Assembly (NCBI GenBank): GCA_029288475.1
Contig: JARIHA010000120.1
Span: 1-11,109, forward strand
Direction of reading: 5' to 3'
DNA from: Candidatus Tayloriibacteriota bacterium
GTDB taxonomy: Bacteria; Patescibacteriota; Minisyncoccia; Phycocordibacterales; JARIHA01
DNA: 11,109 nt
Part shown: in pieces, positions 6,562 to 11,109 of the stretch
Position numbering within the stretch: position 1 is the stretch's first letter
Layout: each line of letters opens with the position of its first letter
Notes under the pieces: generated by a model
Databases searched by the model: none
What the model was told of the DNA's origin: nothing
Seen by the model: the letters and a program-made list of their open reading frames with translations, nothing else
Program-made: the position numbers and the translations under genes

Positions 6562-7659
6562 ATGAAAAATTATTACGAAATCCTCGGGATTCCAAAATCC
6601 GCCTCAAAAGACGAAATTAAAAAAGCGTTTAGAAAGCTTGCGCACAAGTATCATCCTGACAAAAAAGACGGAAATGAAGAGAAGTTCAAGGAAGTGAACG
6701 AAGCATACGGTGTTCTTTCTGACGATAAAAAAAGAGCTGAGTTCGATACCTACGGACGCGTGTTCAGCGAGGGCGGAGGCAACGGAGCAAGCGGCTTCAA
6801 CGCTCAGGATTTTGGTGGTTTTGATTTCTCAAACTTCAATGGCGGAAATGCGCAAGGATTTGAGGGTTTCCAAGATTTTGACTTAGGAGACATCTTTGGT
6901 GAATTTTTTGGAGGAGGGGGACGAAGAGAGCAAACTCCACGAGGAAGAGATATATCAATCGATCTTGAGCTTTCTTTTGAAGAATCTGTCTTCGGCGTAG
7001 AACGTAAAGTTCTTCTTACCAAGACCAGTATTTGCGACCATTGTAAGGGAAGCGGAGGAGAGCCCGGTACCGAAATGAAAACCTGTCCTACCTGTAATGG
7101 AAAAGGGAAAATACACGAGACTCGCCGATCGCTTCTTGGCAACTTCAGTACAGTGACCACCTGTCCTACTTGTCACGGTAAAGGCAAAGTACCTAAAGAA
7201 CAGTGTCGCGTATGTCGTGGAGCCGGTGTGACCAGCAAGCAAGAAGAAATCACTATCAAAGTGCCCCCAGCAATCAATGATGGCGAAATGATCCGAATGA
7301 CAGGACAAGGCGAAGCGGTAGCAGATGGAATAACTGGCGATCTTTACGTGAAAATTCATGTAAAAAAGCATCCACTTTATTCTAAGGATGGTCCAAACCT
7401 TATCACTGACCTCAATATTAAGCTCACCACAGCTCTTCTAGGAGGAGAATACGTGCTCAGCACGCTTGATGGAAACATTACTGTAAAAATCCCTGAAGGA
7501 GTCACACATGGTGAAGTTCTAAGAATAAAGGGTAAAGGAGTGCCTATCGACAAGAGCAAGCGCGGAGACATACTCATCCGTCTCCATGTGCAGATTCCAA
7601 AACGACTGTCACGTGAAGAAAAAAAACTAGTAGAAGAATTAAAGAAAGAAGGCCTATAG
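6562..7659 (+). CDS. dnaJ: Chaperone protein DnaJ (Hsp40, type I)
   Basis: A 365-residue type I DnaJ, the co-chaperone that delivers substrates and stimulates the DnaK ATPase. The J domain (1-66) carries the essential HPD at 31-33. A Gly/Phe-rich region (about 70-120) contains repeated GF and FGGF segments. The zinc region (about 158-222) has all four CxxCxGxG repeats: CDHCKGSG, CPTCNGKG, CPTCHGKG and CRVCRGAG, so both zinc sites (C158/C161 with C215/C218, and C175/C178 with C201/C204) should form. The C-terminal beta domains that bind peptide run to the end. Its promoter lies between dnaK and dnaJ. The last codons form the ascending arm of a terminator and the TAG stop is in its loop. No truncation is seen. 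Confidence 0.98.
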   Translation: MKNYYEILGIPKSASKDEIKKAFRKLAHKYHPDKKDGNEEKFKEVNEAYGVLSDDKKRAEFDTYGRVFSEGGGNGASGFNAQDFGGFDFSNFNGGNAQGFEGFQDFDLGDIFGEFFGGGGRREQTPRGRDISIDLELSFEESVFGVERKVLLTKTSICDHCKGSGGEPGTEMKTCPTCNGKGKIHETRRSLLGNFSTVTTCPTCHGKGKVPKEQCRVCRGAGVTSKQEEITIKVPPAINDGEMIRMTGQGEAVADGITGDLYVKIHVKKHPLYSKDGPNLITDLNIKLTTALLGGEYVLSTLDGNITVKIPEGVTHGEVLRIKGKGVPIDKSKRGDILIRLHVQIPKRLSREEKKLVEELKKEGL

Positions 7660-7670
7660 GGCCTTTTTTC
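7644..7670 (+). terminator. Intrinsic terminator overlapping the dnaJ stop
   Basis: An 11-bp stem forms between 7644-7654 (GAAAGAAGGCC) and 7660-7670 (GGCCTTTTTTC), with one G-T wobble and a 5-nt loop (TATAG). The T run is 7664-7669. The dnaJ stop codon TAG is in the loop (7657-7659), so the ascending arm is coding sequence. Because of its A run and T run, the hairpin could act on both strands. Confidence 0.85.
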
Positions 7671-7681
7671 GCGCCTACCAC

Positions 7682-7710
7682 AAGACAAAACCTTCATTTT
7701 TTAGTATAGT
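7682..7710 (+). promoter_or_regulatory. Promoter of the acyltransferase gene, leaderless
   Basis: AAGACA (7682-7687), a 17-nt spacer and TATAGT (7705-7710) lie just after the dnaJ terminator. The -10 box ends 7 nt before the ATG at 7718, so transcription should begin at the start codon itself. This spacing decides the start: the in-frame GTG at 7712 would lie upstream of the expected transcript start. Confidence 0.65.
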
Positions 7711-7717
7711 TGTGCTG

Positions 7718-8386
7718 ATGAAAAGAATCTACTACGTAACTCCGCTTATTCTGCAATCACTCATTTGGATTCCGATCCGCTTTCTTTTTTGGTTATTTAT
7801 TCGATTTGAAGTCAGAGGACTCGAACATCTTGAGAAAATTAGCGAAAAGAAAGGAATTATTTTTGCCTCAAACCACACCAGCGAACTAGATCCGATCATA
7901 CTTCCCGCAGGTCTTCCTTTTCTTTCGCGATTTATGCCAATATTCTATACTTCACGAGAAAAGAGTTTCTATATTAAAAGCGGCTACCGTCAAAACATCT
8001 ATGGTGGAGTGATTTTCAAACTCTGGGGAGCACATGCTGTTTATAGCGGCCTTAAAGATTACGAGAAATCTCTCGTAAATCACATCAAACTTCTCAATGC
8101 TGGCAAAAGTCTCATGATCTTTCCTGAAGGACGAATAAGCAAAGATGGCCAGATCGGGGAGGCGAGAGGAGGCGTTGCCTTTCTTTCTGAAATAACCAAT
8201 TGTCCGATTGTCCCAATACACATAACAGGCGCTTACCAGATAACACTAAAAGAAATTCTTACGAGAAAGCGCAAAGTCACTCTTACTTTTGGAGAATCAA
8301 TCACTATTAAGAAAAAAGAAAAGGCGATCGAGACTTATAAAGAAATTGCAGAAATGATCATGAGGAAGGTTGAAGTGTTAAAGTAG
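7718..8386 (+). CDS. PlsC-type 1-acylglycerol-3-phosphate acyltransferase
   Basis: A 222-residue member of the LPLAT/PlsC family, which moves an acyl chain onto the sn-2 hydroxyl of lysophosphatidate or a related lysolipid at the inner face of the membrane. A hydrophobic N-terminal helix (about 8-30) should anchor it. The catalytic HX4D is NHTSELDP (H53, D58), the substrate-binding motif is FPEGRIS (135-141), and the later conserved stretch is CPIVPIHITGAY (about 162-173). Length is near that of typical PlsC. The ATG at 7718 is chosen over GTG 7712 because the -10 box is 7 nt upstream of it. It stands alone between a terminator and the next promoter. The acyl donor and exact lysolipid cannot be read from sequence, so no symbol is given. 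Confidence 0.9.
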   Translation: MKRIYYVTPLILQSLIWIPIRFLFWLFIRFEVRGLEHLEKISEKKGIIFASNHTSELDPIILPAGLPFLSRFMPIFYTSREKSFYIKSGYRQNIYGGVIFKLWGAHAVYSGLKDYEKSLVNHIKLLNAGKSLMIFPEGRISKDGQIGEARGGVAFLSEITNCPIVPIHITGAYQITLKEILTRKRKVTLTFGESITIKKKEKAIETYKEIAEMIMRKVEVLK

Positions 8387-8404
8387 CACTAACTAAGATA
8401 TTCC

Positions 8405-8433
8405 TTTAAAAAAAGCCTTTTTTCAGGTAAAAT
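8405..8433 (+). promoter_or_regulatory. Promoter of the AOS-amidohydrolase-sensor operon
   Basis: TTTAAA (8405-8410), a 17-nt spacer and TAAAAT (8428-8433) lie 9 nt before the ATG at 8443, the same geometry as at the 99-aa ORF. There is no Shine-Dalgarno sequence. The -10 is less canonical than others here, so it may be a weaker or regulated promoter. Confidence 0.5.
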
Positions 8434-8442
8434 GACTTTGCT

Positions 8443-9666
8443 ATGCAATCTAAAGAACTGCGATCAATACTTGATTTCATTGATGAAAAGATCACCTATC
8501 CGGATATTTTTTCAATAGAAGGTGCGTCTACCAATCCCGAAGTAACAGTAGGAGGGAAAAAGGTTCTCATTTTTTGTTCAAATAACTACTTAAGCACTGC
8601 TGCTGATAAAAGAATAAAAGAGGAAATGATCAAGGCGGTGAACATATACGGCATGGGGTCTGGAGGTTCTCGTCTAATTTCAGGAAATATATCGATTCAG
8701 GAACAACTAGAAAAGAAAATTGCAAAATTCAAAGGAACAGAAGATGCAATCACTTTTTCAACTGGATACATGGCAAATACCGGAGTTATCCCGGCACTTT
8801 TGACACCTCCAGTTACTTCGGCCCTTTCATATTTAAAAAACAAAACCTTTCTTAGAGACAAATCAATTGTTTTTAGTGATGAATTAAATCACGCAAGTAT
8901 TGTAGACGGAATACGCCTTTCTAAAGCCGAAAAATATATCTATCAACACAAGGATATGGCTGATCTCGAAAAAGGCCTGAAATCGTCTAAAAAATACAAA
9001 ACAAGACTTATTATTACTGATGGAGTATTCAGTATGGATGGAGATATTGCTCCTCTTGATGAAATAATGGCATTGGCAAAGAAATATAATGCTTCAGTAA
9101 TGGTTGACGATGCACATTCAACCGGGATTCTGGGTGAAAAAGGACAAGGAACAGCTGAACATTTTAAAATACCTCATCACCCTGAAATTACCATGGGTAC
9201 TTTTACCAAGGTATTTGGCGGAGTAGGAGGCTTCGTGGCAGGATCAAAAGAATTGATCAAGTACTTAAGAGTTACAGCAAGAACCTATATATTTTCGGCT
9301 CCGATTCCTCCAGCAATTGCTGCCGGTATAATTGAGGCAATAGAAATTGTAGCAACAGAACCACAAAGAAGAGAGAAACTCTGGAAAAACGTGCACTATT
9401 TCAAAGAGCATTTACATCAAAACGGCTTTAATACCCTTGGAAGCGAAACACAGATCATTCCCATATTCATTGGCGACGAAAAAAAGGCAGTTAAGGTAGC
9501 CAGAAGACTCTTGGAACTAGGTTTTTTTACTCCATGCGTGCGCTGGCCCGCAGTGTCACACGGCCAAAGCAGATTAAGACTGACTCTCATGTCTGAACAT
9601 ACAAAAGAGCAAATTGATTCTCTCGTAAAAGCTCTCATTCAGGTTAGAACAGAAATCCATTTTTAA
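8443..9666 (+). CDS. Alpha-oxoamine synthase family PLP enzyme (BioF/Kbl-like)
   Basis: A 407-residue fold-type I PLP enzyme of the family that condenses an amino acid with an acyl thioester and decarboxylates it (BioF, Kbl, HemA, serine palmitoyltransferase, CqsA). Visible sites: CSNNYLS (45-51, usually NNYLG), GSGGSRLISGN (72-82), DELNHASIVDG (H150), TDGVFSMDGD (S197), VDDAHSTG with PLP-binding D222 and H225, the Schiff-base lysine K256 in GTFTKVFGG, and R367 before the BioF-like SRLRLTL end. GSGGSRL and the C terminus look most like BioF, but no other biotin gene is near. Compared with E. coli BioF it carries about 17 extra residues around 121-140, close to the acyl-binding side. First gene of a tight operon with a hydrolase and a membrane protein. 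Family secure, substrate unknown. Confidence 0.9.
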   Translation: MQSKELRSILDFIDEKITYPDIFSIEGASTNPEVTVGGKKVLIFCSNNYLSTAADKRIKEEMIKAVNIYGMGSGGSRLISGNISIQEQLEKKIAKFKGTEDAITFSTGYMANTGVIPALLTPPVTSALSYLKNKTFLRDKSIVFSDELNHASIVDGIRLSKAEKYIYQHKDMADLEKGLKSSKKYKTRLIITDGVFSMDGDIAPLDEIMALAKKYNASVMVDDAHSTGILGEKGQGTAEHFKIPHHPEITMGTFTKVFGGVGGFVAGSKELIKYLRVTARTYIFSAPIPPAIAAGIIEAIEIVATEPQRREKLWKNVHYFKEHLHQNGFNTLGSETQIIPIFIGDEKKAVKVARRLLELGFFTPCVRWPAVSHGQSRLRLTLMSEHTKEQIDSLVKALIQVRTEIHF

Positions 9667-9667
9667 A

Positions 9668-10687
9668 ATGAAGGAAGAAGAAAATCATCCACATCTCTTT
9701 AACCATTTTCTCGAGATTAAAAAAAAGTCGGGATCAGTTTTTTATGATACCCATACCCATCCAAGAGATGTTCTTGGGGTAGTAGGGAAGAATCCATCGT
9801 GTTGTGAACAGCATTCTTCACCAAGCTTGCTGGAGAGGTTAAAGTACGGCAACTTTTCTCTTGCCATTCTTAGGCAACTTTTTTTTCATGCACCTGGATA
9901 TATAAAAAAAGAGATCATAAAGAAATATAAAGGACTAACAGAAGCCACCTTTCTAAAAAAAATGGACGAAGCGGGTATAGACCAATCCTGTATTGTACCT
10001 CTGTATCCGAGCTCTCTTCCCAATGAAGTGTTTGCTGAATTTACTTCAAAGCGATTTTTGAAACTTGGCTCTGTCAACTTCAGCCTAAACGTTACAGAAA
10101 TCAAAAAGGATCTCATTAATCAAATAACTCAGTATTCAATTTTAGGAATCAAACTTCATCCCAATATACAAGGATTTTATCCTAACCCAGAGGAAAATAC
10201 AGAAGAAATTCGGGAAAAACTTAAGCTTGTGTATGATCTAGCAAAAGAACACGGCCTGTATCTTCTTTTCCATGGAGGAGGATCATATATACCTTCTGAG
10301 CAAGGGTTTAATTATAAGAACTACGCTGATTTAACAAACTTTACTAAAATCCTGAACGAACTCTCATCCTCAAAGATATTCGTTGTTATTGCACACTTAG
10401 GGATTTATAATATAACTAATCCCGATCTGGCCTCGGTCTCCGAATTGTCACGTATTAAAAATATATATTTTGATACCGCAGGAGTTAGTCCTGCACACAT
10501 AGAAAGGTTTTTGGAGTTATCAGGACCAGAGAAGCTTATTTTTGGCTCAGATATGCCGTATTTTAATTTAAAATACAACATCACTTTGCTTCTTCAGGCC
10601 CTCCACCACTATAAAAAAGAGAAGTTTGATGAAAATGTACTGAAAGTTTTTAGTAAAAATTTTGAAGCGTTGATTTCAAGAAGATAA
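9668..10687 (+). CDS. Amidohydrolase-2-type metal-dependent hydrolase
   Basis: A 339-residue TIM-barrel hydrolase resembling the amidohydrolase-related family (Pfam Amidohydro_2, which includes decarboxylases and lactonases). Metal ligands can be placed in order: HxH in DTHTHP (H29, H31), IKLHP (H164) after strand 4-like GIK, LLFHGGG (H202), VVIAHLG (H243) and the catalytic Asp in FGSDMP (D295). All expected positions are filled, so it should be active. Residues 1-22 are a charged, His-containing extension and 35-95 form an unusual helical insertion before the barrel continues. It begins 1 nt after the stop of the PLP enzyme and its own stop overlaps the next ATG, so it is translated from the same message. 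The substrate is unknown. Arginine codons are AGA/AGG-rich. Confidence 0.85.
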   Translation: MKEEENHPHLFNHFLEIKKKSGSVFYDTHTHPRDVLGVVGKNPSCCEQHSSPSLLERLKYGNFSLAILRQLFFHAPGYIKKEIIKKYKGLTEATFLKKMDEAGIDQSCIVPLYPSSLPNEVFAEFTSKRFLKLGSVNFSLNVTEIKKDLINQITQYSILGIKLHPNIQGFYPNPEENTEEIREKLKLVYDLAKEHGLYLLFHGGGSYIPSEQGFNYKNYADLTNFTKILNELSSSKIFVVIAHLGIYNITNPDLASVSELSRIKNIYFDTAGVSPAHIERFLELSGPEKLIFGSDMPYFNLKYNITLLLQALHHYKKEKFDENVLKVFSKNFEALISRR

Positions 10688-11109
10688 TGCAATATTTAAT
10701 TCTCTTTCTCAGTATCATAAATCTCTTGCTCGGACTGATCATCCTAATCCATAGCAAGCACGAAAAGGAAAATGTCACCTTTCTTGGTTTTGCATTTTTT
10801 TCAAGCCTCTGGACGTTTAATAACTTCTACCTACGCTTGTATCCCAGCATCGTCACGATTCGAGCTTCCTATGGCTTAGGTATAATCGTAGCCACGTTTG
10901 GACTAGTCTGGGGCTACATTTTTCTTAGGAAAAGTCTGCCCTTATTTATAAAAGCAGTTATTATTCCTCTTTCAGTTATTTTCTTTATTATTACTCTTTT
11001 CAGCAGCTCCATAATTCATGAGCTGTATTCGGTACAGATATTCGGATACTCAGGCCAAGTCGGCAATCTTTTTTATTTGTATTCTCTCTATTTTGCTTTT
11101 ATTGTGCTT
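10687..11109 (+). CDS. Multi-pass membrane protein, possible 7TM sensor (5' part)
   Basis: This gene is open to the window end: 141 codons with no stop. The ATG overlaps the previous TAA by one base (TAATG), so translation is probably coupled. The product is strongly hydrophobic, with likely membrane helices at about 2-22, 31-50, 61-80, 87-107 and 127-141 onward, separated by short loops (HSKHEKEN, RKS). The spacing, the short charged loop after helix 1, the LWTFNNFYLRL segment after helix 2 and the GNLFYLYSLYFAFIVL segment resemble the 7TM N-terminal region of histidine kinases (HisKA_7TM) and some diguanylate cyclases. The output domain is beyond the window, so a kinase is possible but unproven. 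Another multi-pass membrane protein remains an alternative. Confidence 0.7.
   Translation, partial: MQYLILFLSIINLLLGLIILIHSKHEKENVTFLGFAFFSSLWTFNNFYLRLYPSIVTIRASYGLGIIVATFGLVWGYIFLRKSLPLFIKAVIIPLSVIFFIITLFSSSIIHELYSVQIFGYSGQVGNLFYLYSLYFAFIVL

Noticed and set aside
7712..7717. GTG start for the acyltransferase (two extra residues)
   Set aside because: It lies 1 nt after the -10 box and would be upstream of the expected transcription start; the ATG at 7718 fits better.
8407..8422. A7-GCC-T6 symmetry before the AOS gene as a terminator of the acyltransferase gene
   Set aside because: The stem would be only A:T pairs around a 3-nt loop, too weak for an intrinsic terminator, and it overlaps the likely promoter spacer.
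1..11109. CRISPR arrays, tRNA genes, insertion sequences and known riboswitches
   Set aside because: No regularly spaced repeats, tRNA cloverleaf with a GTTCNANNC-like arm, transposase motif or recognisable riboswitch core was seen when reading both strands.

Overview
The window looks like part of a reduced, AT-leaning bacterial genome, most likely a Patescibacteria/CPR member (Parcubacteria-like). The clues are the gene order rpsM-rpsK-rpsD-rpoA-rplQ-rplM-rpsI, a short L13, no recognisable Shine-Dalgarno sequence before any start, promoters set so close to start codons that several transcripts should be leaderless, and a strong preference for the arginine codon CGA in the housekeeping genes. 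This placement is inferred from gene content and style; there is no rRNA or other direct taxonomic marker here. All genes are on the + strand.

Region 1 (1-3413) is the distal part of the ribosomal-protein/RNA-polymerase operon: the 3' end of rpsM (S13), then rpsK (S11), rpsD (S4), rpoA, rplQ (L17), rplM (L13) and rpsI (S9), with gaps of about 10-30 nt. The following 178-nt gap holds a 114-nt element made of two 24-26-nt inverted arms around a structured core. It may end the operon, or it may be a dispersed MITE-like repeat or an RNA element.

Region 2 (3592-7659) is the Hsp70 chaperone machine: grpE, an unrecognised 99-aa protein, dnaK and dnaJ. grpE, the small ORF and dnaJ each have a promoter-like sequence directly before the start. 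dnaK is preceded by a perfect 9-nt inverted repeat that may be an operator. dnaJ ends inside an intrinsic terminator whose loop contains the stop codon.

Region 3 (7718-11109) is more accessory. It starts with a PlsC-type acyltransferase under its own promoter. Then comes a tightly packed operon (1-nt gap, then a TAATG overlap): an alpha-oxoamine synthase-family PLP enzyme (BioF/Kbl/SPT/CqsA superfamily), an amidohydrolase-2-type metal hydrolase, and the N-terminal membrane part of a protein resembling the 7TM sensor region of histidine kinases, cut by the window end. An AOS enzyme co-transcribed with a multi-pass membrane sensor recalls the CqsA/CqsS and LqsA/LqsS alpha-hydroxyketone signalling pairs. 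That is the most speculative but most interesting reading of the window. Arginine codon use also changes here, from CGA-dominated to AGA/AGG-dominated.
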